64,000 nucleotides of DNA, from contig NZ_JALGYW010000019.1 in assembly GCF_023111095.1 (NCBI RefSeq), positions 18,053 through 82,052 on the forward strand. Direction: 5' to 3'. The stretch comes from Maribellus sp. YY47 (GTDB lineage: Bacteria > Bacteroidota > Bacteroidia > Bacteroidales > Prolixibacteraceae). Of the stretch, positions 9,239 through 16,802 are shown piece by piece (position 1 is the stretch's first letter; each line of letters opens with the position of its first letter). The translations under genes and the position numbers were made by a program. A model generated the notes under the pieces. It made no database searches and had not been told where the DNA came from. It worked only from the letters and a program-made list of their open reading frames with translations.

Positions 9239-10534
9239 ATGAAGTACTTCGTTCTTACCTTTCTAATCTTTTTGACTTTTGCCAACGGCTATTCAGCAAA
9301 CCCTCCCGTAAACATACCGCTTGGAGGCAATGCTTATGTGACCCAAGAATCGGGAGGTGTGGAAATCAATAAAAACGGAATATCGAACTGGAACGATAAA
9401 AATGCCGTGATCAGCAGCTGGTTTAAAGTCAGCCATGGCGGTAACCTTGAGCTTTCGATAAAAGCCAAAACCCGGGAAGGGGAATCTGAAATTGAGCTTT
9501 CGGTTAACGGGAAAAAATACCCGGTGAGCCTTAGTAGCTCGTCGTGGGAAACACTTAAAGTAGCCACGCTGAAAGTAAACGAGAATCAGCATGTACGTGT
9601 CGATTTTAAAGGCAAAACGCGTTCAGGCGAAGTTTTTGCCGATATTTCTGACCTTATTATTGAAGGAGACGCGGCACAGGAGCCGTTAACCTTTGTTCGC
9701 GAGCCTGAGAACTTTTATTTCGGAAGACGCGGCCCGTCGGTTCATCTTTCCTATCAAATACCCGAATCAGCCGGAAACGTGGAATATTTCTACAACGAAG
9801 TCACCGTTCCCGAAAAAGAAGATGTGATCGGCTCGTATTACATGGTGAATGGATTTGGTGAAGGTTATTGCGGCATCCAGGTAAATTCGCCCGAAGAACG
9901 CCGGATTCTGTTCTCGGTTTGGAGTCCGTTTCAAACAGACAATCCGGATGAAATCCCCGAAGAAGCCCAGGTACACATGCTTGGAAAAGGAAAAGACGTT
10001 ATTACGAAAGAGTTTGGCGGAGAAGGTTCGGGAGGACAAAGCTTTCTGCGTTATTTCTGGAAAGCCGGAAATACTTACAAATTCCTGACACGTGTACATC
10101 CCGATAAAAACCGCGAAGGAGCAACAGTTTATACGGCGTGGTTTTTCGATCCGGAGCAAAACAACTGGTGCCTGATCGCCTCTTTTTCGCGTCCGCAAAA
10201 AGTAACCTGGTACACCCGGCCACATTCCTTTCTCGAAAACTTTATTCCAACGCAGGGGCACCTGACCCGGAAAGTGGAATTCGGCAACCAGTGGATTGTT
10301 ACAGAAAAAGGCGAATGGATAGAGTTGACCGATGCCAAGTTTACTTACGATGCCACTGCCTCGGCCAAACGCCGCGACGACTATTATGGCGGCGTAAGTA
10401 AAAACCAGAAAGCCTTTGTATTAAAAAACTGTGGATTTTTTGACGAAAACACCACTTACTTAAGTCTGTTCAACCGTAAGGCATCAACCGCCGGCCACCC
10501 GGTTATCGACTTTGATGCCCTACCCAACCGATAG
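9239..10534 (+). CDS. Secreted DUF5077/DUF3472 protein
   Basis: 431 residues with a signal peptide (MKYFVLTFLIFLTFANGYSA). Residues ~25-140 form a carbohydrate-binding-like beta domain (VNIPLGGNAYVTQESGGVE) typical of DUF5077. The rest is a DUF3472-type domain (SVHLSYQIPESAGNVEYFYNEV; GYCGIQVNSPEERRILFSVW; QGHLTRKVEFGNQW). Such proteins are common in Bacteroidota and are usually exported or periplasmic; the substrate is unknown to me, but glycan binding is plausible. It stands alone and ends in a strong terminator. Confidence 0.85.
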   Translation: MKYFVLTFLIFLTFANGYSANPPVNIPLGGNAYVTQESGGVEINKNGISNWNDKNAVISSWFKVSHGGNLELSIKAKTREGESEIELSVNGKKYPVSLSSSSWETLKVATLKVNENQHVRVDFKGKTRSGEVFADISDLIIEGDAAQEPLTFVREPENFYFGRRGPSVHLSYQIPESAGNVEYFYNEVTVPEKEDVIGSYYMVNGFGEGYCGIQVNSPEERRILFSVWSPFQTDNPDEIPEEAQVHMLGKGKDVITKEFGGEGSGGQSFLRYFWKAGNTYKFLTRVHPDKNREGATVYTAWFFDPEQNNWCLIASFSRPQKVTWYTRPHSFLENFIPTQGHLTRKVEFGNQWIVTEKGEWIELTDAKFTYDATASAKRRDDYYGGVSKNQKAFVLKNCGFFDENTTYLSLFNRKASTAGHPVIDFDALPNR

Positions 10535-10553
10535 CTCATCCAACATCAGATAT

Positions 10554-10611
10554 AAAAAGAATCAGGCTTTTCATCAGTTTTCATTACTGATTAAAGTCTG
10601 ATTCTTTTTTT
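10554..10611. terminator. Rho-independent terminator, probably bidirectional
   Basis: AAAAAGAATCAG at the left pairs with CTGATTCTTTTT at the right, with a smaller nested hairpin (ATCAG/CTGAT) in the loop. It has a T-run on the plus strand and an A-run at its 5' side, so it can serve both the DUF3472 gene and the convergent amidase gene. Confidence 0.85.
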
Positions 10612-10695
10612 GATAATATCCTCCGAACAAGTCCCTCGTATAAATTTTTCAGGATATTGAAATCGGAAACAGAAAATGCTTTTCACATAAAACAA

Positions 10696-12306
10696 CTATT
10701 CCTCCATCAGCGATTGTTTAAATCCGGGGGCTTTTCGGTGTTGTGTTTTCTGTTCGTAAGCAAAGGCGATTTCCAAAAGTACAGGCTCGCTCCAGGCTTT
10801 GCCAAAGAATGAAATTCCAACCGGAAGACCTTCGACAAATCCCATGGGAACAGTAATATTCGGATAACCCGAAATAGCAGCCGGCGAAGAACTGCCCCCG
10901 CTAAAATGATCGCCATTCACCCAGTCGATAGTCCAGGCCGGACCGTTGGTCTGCGCAATAATTGCATCCAGCTGATGTTCTTCCATCACCTTGTCGATTC
11001 CTTCCTTACCTGCAAACCGTTTCGAATTCGCCAAAGCTTCCAGGTACTCTTCGTTTGTCAAATCGCCCTTGGCCTGCGCAGCTTCCATTATTTCCTGATC
11101 AAACCATGGCATCTCTTTATCGGCATTTGCGCTGTTAAAAGCGATGATCTCCTCCAGGCTTTTCACAGGAGCCGTTGGATGTTCAGCCAGGTATTTATTC
11201 AAATCGATTTTAAACTCATAAAGAAGAACCTCGTAAGAATGATAGTCCCATTTTTGGTGATGGTCAAACGCTATTCCCTCAACAATTTCAGCGCCTGCTG
11301 CTTTCAGGTCAGCCACTGCCTGATCAAATAAGGCTTTCACCTTTCTGTTCGAAGGCAACATTTGCGCTGCAATGCCCATTCGTTTTCCCTTCAACCCATC
11401 TGCCTTCAGGTAAGAAGTATAATCTTTTTGAATATCGCCTTTCTCCAGATGTGTTTCAGCATCGTCCGGATCTGCTTCGGCCAGTGCTCCGAGTAAAATA
11501 GCAGCATCGGTAACATTTCGGCACATGGGTCCCGCAGTGTCCTGGCTGTGCGCAATCGGAATAATCCCCTGCCGGCTCCACATTCCCAAAGTCGGCTTAA
11601 TTCCCACCAATCCGTTAATTCCCGACGGACAAACAATGGAGCCGTTGGTTTCGGTTCCGATTCCGATGGCGCACAAATTGGCCGAAATGGCCGCCCCTGT
11701 TCCCGAACTCGATCCGCAGGGACTTCTATCCAGAAAATAAGGGTTCCGCACCTGTCCGCCTCTGCCACTCCATCCACTCGAAGAATTATCCGACCGGAAA
11801 TTGGCCCATTCGCTCAGGTTGGTTTTCGCGAGTAAAACGGCACCGGCTTCGCGCAATTTCGTTACAATAAACGCATCTTTCCCCACCACGTTCCCGGCCA
11901 GTGCCAGCGATCCGGCAGTGGTCATCATTTTATCCCCCGTATCGATGTTGTCTTTGATCAGCACCGGAATGCCGTGCAGCGGTCCGCGAACTTTCCCGCT
12001 TTTACGTTCCTCGTCCAGATTTTTTGCAATCTCCAGCGCATCCGGATTTAGCTCAATCACCGATTTGAGAATAGGATCCACTAATTTGATTCGGTCCAGG
12101 TACTTTTGGCAAATGGCTTCGGCCGTTAACTCTCCGGTCTCCATTTTTTGCTGAAGTTCGGCAACCGTGGTTTCATTTAACTCAAAATCGGTAAGGTTTA
12201 CTTTTTCTGACAAAGGCTCAGAACCGGCGGTACAGGCTGCTGCTCCGGAAAGAGCCAGCACCGATCCGCTAATTGCACTGGTTTTAAAAAAGGTACGTCG
12301 TTTCAT
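10696..12306 (-). CDS. Lipid-anchored amidase (amidase signature family)
   Basis: A 536-residue amidase-signature hydrolase related to GatA and peptide amidases. The N-terminus MKRRTFFKTS is Tat-like (RR), followed by a hydrophobic stretch and GAAAC, so a periplasmic lipoprotein is likely. The Ser-cisSer-Lys triad is visible: K118 in PVLIKDNID, the cis-Ser in SPCGSSSGTG (~200) and the nucleophile S223 in GTETNGSIV. No gatB or gatC is nearby, so it is not a tRNA amidotransferase subunit. Part of this gene is duplicated as a dead fragment at 26638-26863. Confidence 0.92.
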   Translation of the reverse strand: MKRRTFFKTSAISGSVLALSGAAACTAGSEPLSEKVNLTDFELNETTVAELQQKMETGELTAEAICQKYLDRIKLVDPILKSVIELNPDALEIAKNLDEERKSGKVRGPLHGIPVLIKDNIDTGDKMMTTAGSLALAGNVVGKDAFIVTKLREAGAVLLAKTNLSEWANFRSDNSSSGWSGRGGQVRNPYFLDRSPCGSSSGTGAAISANLCAIGIGTETNGSIVCPSGINGLVGIKPTLGMWSRQGIIPIAHSQDTAGPMCRNVTDAAILLGALAEADPDDAETHLEKGDIQKDYTSYLKADGLKGKRMGIAAQMLPSNRKVKALFDQAVADLKAAGAEIVEGIAFDHHQKWDYHSYEVLLYEFKIDLNKYLAEHPTAPVKSLEEIIAFNSANADKEMPWFDQEIMEAAQAKGDLTNEEYLEALANSKRFAGKEGIDKVMEEHQLDAIIAQTNGPAWTIDWVNGDHFSGGSSSPAAISGYPNITVPMGFVEGLPVGISFFGKAWSEPVLLEIAFAYEQKTQHRKAPGFKQSLMEE

Positions 12307-12442
12307 CTGTTTAGATTTTTAATTATTTGGATAACAGATGGAATTCGCATGAGATATCATGTCGTTTGGTGCAAATTCTATTCTCATGCTCATTTCATGT
12401 TCTTTTATTCGTTAGGTTTTCATACTTGAATACGAAGATTCG

Positions 12443-12706
12443 TTAGTTCGGAAACAAAAGATGGAGTAAAAATCCGCCTAAACTGATAAGTACCAGGGCC
12501 ACCACCACAAAAAGAAAGGTGCTTTTCATTTTTGAGGAGAGCCAGATCAGCGACGGTGTCAGTAATCCCAGAAATACGGCATAACGCAATTCGGTCAAGG
12601 ACACTTTGAATGCCTCTCCGTTGAGCCAGGCAATAAACGGGGGCAGAAATACAAAACCCAGTATAACAGCCATGACGATTAAAAAGGTCTTGATCGATTT
12701 TTTCAT
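12443..12706 (-). CDS. Small membrane protein of unknown function
   Basis: 87 residues with three hydrophobic segments (TFLIVMAVILGFVFLPPFIAWL, YAVFLGLLTPSLIWL and FLFVVVALVLISLGGFLL). I recognise no family. It lies between the amidase and ruvC on the same strand and is absent from the degenerate copy of this neighbourhood at 26.6-27 kb. Confidence 0.65.
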   Translation of the reverse strand: MKKSIKTFLIVMAVILGFVFLPPFIAWLNGEAFKVSLTELRYAVFLGLLTPSLIWLSSKMKSTFLFVVVALVLISLGGFLLHLLFPN

Positions 12707-12852
12707 TTTCTATCTACTTTAACTAACAAGCAGAACGCGGACAACGCAGATTCAACAGATTTCAGCTGTTTTTTTATCTGTGATTAACGGTTACAATCCC
12801 TGTCATCAGCGTTCCGTTTTCACGTTTTTCCTTAGCGCTTCACCCATCCAAA

Positions 12853-13404
12853 TTACTTCACTTTGGCAGGATTTTTTTTGATAAAATCGGCCCAGTTTTT
12901 ATACTCTTTTGATTTCTGAGGTTTGTTCAGCTGGATAAAATGGCAAATGGCCACCGCTACCGCATCGGTTTCGTCGAGCACACTTTCCATTTCCTTCAGA
13001 TCGTACACTTTTTGCAGGAAATAAGCCACCTGTTCTTTTGACGCACGCCCCATTCCGGTAATGGCCTGCTTCACCAGCAAGGGCGCATATTCGTGAATCT
13101 GAACACCGTGCATCAGCGCTGCCGCCATAATAACGCCCTGTCCGCGTCCGAGTTTCAGCATCGACTGTACGTTTTTCCCGTAAAAAGGGGCCTCAATCGC
13201 CATCACATCGGGACGATAGGTCTCCACCAAATGAAGCGCCCGCTCGTGCAAAACCTTCAGACGCTGGTAATGGTCCTTGAACTTCCCGGGCGTAATGTTC
13301 CCCATGTGCAGGATCACCGGTTTTTTGTTCCTGATTTCCACCAGCCCGTAACCGGTTACCGTGGTTCCCGGGTCGATCCCCAAAATTCGAAGTGGTTTTT
13401 CCAT
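12853..13404 (-). CDS. ruvC: Crossover junction endodeoxyribonuclease RuvC
   Basis: A Holliday-junction resolvase that works with RuvAB. The four acidic catalytic positions are in place: D11 in ILGIDPGT, E71 in MAIEAPFYG, and D144 and D147 in LDETDAVAVAICH. At 183 residues it is normal length. Its C-terminal tail (NKPQKSKEYKNWADFIKKN) is the segment that recurs as degenerate scraps at ~19.8 kb and ~26.9 kb. It is convergent with nothing nearby and appears to be the intact chromosomal copy. Confidence 0.96.
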   Translation of the reverse strand: MEKPLRILGIDPGTTVTGYGLVEIRNKKPVILHMGNITPGKFKDHYQRLKVLHERALHLVETYRPDVMAIEAPFYGKNVQSMLKLGRGQGVIMAAALMHGVQIHEYAPLLVKQAITGMGRASKEQVAYFLQKVYDLKEMESVLDETDAVAVAICHFIQLNKPQKSKEYKNWADFIKKNPAKVK

Positions 13405-13499
13405 TCGATAAAAATAGTGACTTGTGGTAACTTATTGCGATTTATTGCGAGAAGTTGTGTCAGTCAGCATTAAATCCCCAGAATTCTCTACCCAGCACC

Positions 13500-13576
13500 T
13501 TCTTCTCGTCCTGTCCAACTGCTGAACGAGCACTCCCGAAACGATAAACACCAGCGAAAGAAACGGCGCAAAAAAT
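13500..13576 (-). pseudogene. Remnant of the 3' end of an EamA transporter gene
   Basis: Bases from ~13500 align with the last ~130 bp of the intact EamA gene at 26987-27121. The stretch AACTGCTGAACGAGCACTCC parallels AACTGTTGAAGAAGCACGCC. After a ~50-bp deletion, a 30-bp identical block follows, ending at ~13576 (27092-27121 in the other copy). It has no coding capacity. It marks the left boundary of the duplicated amidase-ruvC-EamA neighbourhood. Confidence 0.8.
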
Positions 13577-13631
13577 ATGATTTAGAAACAACAGTCCCAA
13601 GACATCAACTACTTCCCCAAAAGAAAAATCA

Positions 13632-14744
13632 TTAACCCATGTTGCCCCACGATTTTAAATGAGCGACATACCAACTTTTATTGGTTAATCTCCAAATGAG
13701 TGCCTCTCGTTCGGCTTTGTTGTAAATAGCCCTAATTGGCAATGTGATATAGCGAATGAGCCTGGCCTTAAAAAAATGAATTACGATATTGCCTTTATAC
13801 ATCCAAGGCTTGTTCATAAAATACAAAAGTCTGCGGTAATACCTCTTTACGCTTTTATTGTTTACATAGTTGATCTGTCCGGGTTCTCCCATAACATTGG
13901 AAGCCACAAACAAATAAGCATTCAATTGTTTTTGATAGTATCCAAATTCAATTACTGCTTCCAGGGGACTTTCCCTTTCTGACAACAAGAGCAAATCATA
14001 CTTATTTCTTAACTGAATTCTTCTCAACACAAAAGCATTGTCGTTCATTTGTGCATTCAAGATATTATGAAGTATCTGATTACGATCGGACAAAACATAA
14101 GCTTCCCCTTCTCCGCATAATTTTTTCTTGTCCCGGTTAATCACCTCGAAATTAAACTTGCGACTATATTTCAACGACACAGGTTGACGATGGATTTCAA
14201 TGGCCGCTACGGTTTTGTGATTCTTTAACCTGGGATAATGCCTGTGGTTTACCATCAGGTCAACATCAAAATCATGGAATTTAAAATAACCATGCTCTAT
14301 AAGTTTTTCAACGGCTGGTAATATGTCTTTTTCAGGTAATAAGAAATCAATATCGCCAATCATTCGTTCACCTGGATCAGAATAAAGACCATCTAAAACA
14401 TGTGCTGTACCTTTTAAAAACAGGGGTGCAATTCCAATAGAGTTTAATGCTGATGTTATATGAATTGCCTCCTTCTGAATGGAAAGATTTCGGGCTAAGT
14501 TTAATTGATAAATTTCCGCCAAATAGTCCACCAAGTCATCGGGCAGCTCATTTAACAATCCATTATTTCGAAATTGAACAAAAAGTGCCGGAATAACATA
14601 ATGACTGCTCCCCAGCCACACCACTCGTTCCCAATTAATATTTTCCCGCTGAATCACTTTTCTGATCTCATCTGCCCGCCCGGGATGCACCGAAAGACTC
14701 AAACATTTCCCAATAAAAAAAAGCGTTTCGCTAACCTCTTTCAT
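13632..14744 (-). CDS. Nucleotidyltransferase family protein (PF14907-like)
   Basis: 370 residues. The core is FLKGTAHVLDGLYSDPGER followed by MIGDIDFLLPEKD, with D131 and D133 as the metal-binding pair of the polymerase-beta-type nucleotidyltransferase fold. Proteins of this type recur in RiPP gene clusters (several lasso-peptide clusters among them), where their job is poorly known. The start overlaps the end of the HPr-kinase-like gene by 14 bp, so the two are probably translated together. Substrate and nucleotide are unknown; modification of the nearby 70-residue peptide is inference. Confidence 0.82.
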   Translation of the reverse strand: MKEVSETLFFIGKCLSLSVHPGRADEIRKVIQRENINWERVVWLGSSHYVIPALFVQFRNNGLLNELPDDLVDYLAEIYQLNLARNLSIQKEAIHITSALNSIGIAPLFLKGTAHVLDGLYSDPGERMIGDIDFLLPEKDILPAVEKLIEHGYFKFHDFDVDLMVNHRHYPRLKNHKTVAAIEIHRQPVSLKYSRKFNFEVINRDKKKLCGEGEAYVLSDRNQILHNILNAQMNDNAFVLRRIQLRNKYDLLLLSERESPLEAVIEFGYYQKQLNAYLFVASNVMGEPGQINYVNNKSVKRYYRRLLYFMNKPWMYKGNIVIHFFKARLIRYITLPIRAIYNKAEREALIWRLTNKSWYVAHLKSWGNMG

Positions 14745-15897
14745 TCAACATCTTTTTTACGGTTTTGACCATCGCATCATTGTCCGAGTAACGCAATTTC
14801 CAGCAGGGCAGATCGTCAAACCACTGTAGAAAACCTTTTACATTTGTTGCAGAAGGAGATATCCACGAATCGGGGATAAGTTGCTGAAAGGCGACCTCTT
14901 TGGGCATGCGACTTAATTGCACGCCCGCATTGGGCTCGTATGTCACAAAAACCAGGGCTATGCACGGCACACAACCGGGTTCTGTATTCGTTTGAGAAAG
15001 AAAACGAAAAGTTTTGTTTGCCTCCTTGTTCGTGTATTCCGCGGAATGATCCAATTCAGGAAACATTGACCGTAAAGCTTGAACAGCGCCTTTCTTTAAC
15101 GAGATAGCCGCTGGAAAACGGTACACATTCTTTCTTTTTGATTCAACCGGAAGAAAGTCATCAGATAAAACATCCAAACCACCAGCCATTAAAAGGGCCG
15201 ATAAAGTACTTTTACCACTTCCCGAATCCCCCAAAAACATCATGCACTTTTCGCCATCGGAAATGCCTGATGCATGAAAGACCCCCATCCATTCATGCTC
15301 TTCTTTACCATACAACTGCTGTAAAATCTCCATCGAAAATTTACCTCCCAGGAAATGATCATCAGCCTCTCCCCATGATCCGATCTCCCTTCCATCTGCC
15401 TGTAACGAAAAAGTATGGTTTTGGTGAAAAACTTTCAGACTGTGATCAAACTCATCGACCCGTTCAATTTCGAAAAGTGAAAATTTTGGGTGAAGGATTT
15501 CACTGGCTCTTGAAGTTTCATATTCAACAAAAAAAACGACATCGTTTATCCTGTAATACCGACGCACAACTTCCTTATCATCAAGAAAGCCGGACAAAGT
15601 CGCAGGTGCCATATTTGCACCATTCTGAGCTGAATCACTAAGGCTGAACAGAGTTTTCCTTACCTCCCCGATTAAAGCAGAAACCTGTTCTTCGTTGGTT
15701 TCAACCCGATCGCAGCAAGCTAGCTGTATTGAGTGATCATCCTTGCCATCCATCAATGCTGTTACAATTTCAGCTACTAGCGAATCTGCCAGCAAGTATT
15801 TGTTGATCTCCGGGAACCAAATAACTTTCTTTTCACCCAGAGAGTGAACCAATAAATTATTCGATTTCCCCCCCAATACTGAAAGAAAATTATTCAT
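14731..15897 (-). CDS. PqqD-like domain fused to an HPr-kinase-like P-loop kinase
   Basis: 388 residues. Residues ~20-90 (VIWFPEINKYLLADSLVAE, then DGKDDHSI) look like a PqqD-type RiPP recognition element. The remainder resembles HprK-type kinases: H208 in VFHASGIS, a Walker A GDSGSGKST at 223-231, and LSDDFLP near 246 corresponding to the HprK acidic pair. HprK-like kinases in lasso-peptide clusters phosphorylate the precursor peptide. Here the kinase lies 100 bp downstream of the 70-residue peptide and overlaps the nucleotidyltransferase. It is not the PTS HprK: it is longer, and no PTS genes are nearby. The PqqD assignment rests on sequence pattern only. Confidence 0.78.
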   Translation of the reverse strand: MNNFLSVLGGKSNNLLVHSLGEKKVIWFPEINKYLLADSLVAEIVTALMDGKDDHSIQLACCDRVETNEEQVSALIGEVRKTLFSLSDSAQNGANMAPATLSGFLDDKEVVRRYYRINDVVFFVEYETSRASEILHPKFSLFEIERVDEFDHSLKVFHQNHTFSLQADGREIGSWGEADDHFLGGKFSMEILQQLYGKEEHEWMGVFHASGISDGEKCMMFLGDSGSGKSTLSALLMAGGLDVLSDDFLPVESKRKNVYRFPAAISLKKGAVQALRSMFPELDHSAEYTNKEANKTFRFLSQTNTEPGCVPCIALVFVTYEPNAGVQLSRMPKEVAFQQLIPDSWISPSATNVKGFLQWFDDLPCWKLRYSDNDAMVKTVKKMLNERG

Positions 15898-15991
15898 GTT
15901 ACGTTATAAAGGAAGGACTGCTGCATTCCACATTAATAAGACATTTCCGGTAATCTCCATTTACTAAGAAAAGGAGAATTTCTCTCCAATT

Positions 15992-16802
15992 CTCTTCTAA
16001 AAACCACCGGGCCATGGTGTCGGAGCTGAAGGTGATGTCGCCTGCGATTCTTTTGGACTTAAGACGATCAACATGGAAGCTGCAGTTACCGCCGCATACT
16101 TCCCTGCCTTTTTTAATGCTTCCTTTCTTGTTATATCCTGGTTAAGGTCTCTTTCTGAATGATTTTGGGTTGCTTTATTTTTCATATTGCTTGTTTCTTT
16201 ATTTGCCAATTCATCTTTTTTATTCTCCCTCTCTGCTACCTGCCAGTTACCGGCACTTTCAATACTTCGTTCCGCTTCGAATCACTGATTCGCACCAGGT
16301 AAAGGCTGTTTGCTCCGGCGGGTGCTGCTATCCGGTTTCTTACACCGCTACTCAACTTGTGAATGGCCAGCTTTCTTCCGTTTATATCATAAACCGTGGC
16401 TTCTCCTGTTCCGTCCAACTCTCCCGAAATATAAATGGATCCACTGCTGTACCAGGCCTTAAAATGAGGCTCTCCCGACAGCATATCATCCACTGCCGTG
16501 GTACTTGAAAACGTGAGCGTAAAGCGTCCGTAACCCTGTGCACCATCAATGGTAGTGGTATAAACAGCTTCTTCGCGGTTAAAAGGAAAACTCATTCCGG
16601 TTGCCTTGTCATTTAATACCGCAACAACTCCCGATGGAAGGTTCTCCGATTTTAAACTCAGGCTGATTTCTCCGCTGGTTGCAGCATCGATTCCTACCTG
16701 GATTTCAACTTCCTCCATCCCTGTTTCAGGAAGACATTGCAGTCCAAAATCAACTCCGTTATCTTCCAGTAACCGGGTGTAAATATCAAAACCGGTTTTA
16801 AA
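15992..16802. repeat. 811-bp direct repeat, copy A (peptide gene plus T9SS gene 3' end)
   Basis: This segment recurs at 20375-21185 (constant offset 4383) with only about ten base differences. It contains the whole 70-residue peptide gene and the last ~570 bp of the preceding T9SS cargo gene. The left boundary is abrupt. On the right, similarity drops sharply after 16802 but the coding sequences stay recognisably related. Confidence 0.93.
15997..16209 (-). CDS. Putative RiPP-like precursor peptide, copy A
   Basis: 70 residues. A hydrophilic N-terminal half (MANKETSNMKNKATQNHSER) leads to RKEALKKAGKYAAVTAAS and MLIVLSPKESQA, then a short Ser/Pro/Gly-rich tail TSPSAPTPWPGGF. The SQA/T junction could be a leader-core or signal-peptidase-like cleavage site. 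The start is 27 bp after the stop of a T9SS cargo gene, and the kinase-like and nucleotidyltransferase genes follow, so an operon is likely. An identical protein is encoded at 20380-20592. I recognise the general look of small Bacteroidota peptides but no characterised family; RiPP precursor is inference from context and architecture. Confidence 0.7.
   Translation of the reverse strand: MANKETSNMKNKATQNHSERDLNQDITRKEALKKAGKYAAVTAASMLIVLSPKESQATSPSAPTPWPGGF

Noticed and set aside
10696-12306. GatA subunit of tRNA amidotransferase
   Set aside because: It has a Tat/lipoprotein signal and no gatB or gatC partner, so it is an exported amidase.
13632-16209. Lasso-peptide cluster
   Set aside because: No asparagine-synthetase-like cyclase or transglutaminase-like leader peptidase is encoded nearby, and the peptide tail does not begin with a typical Gly followed by an Asp or Glu at position 7-9.
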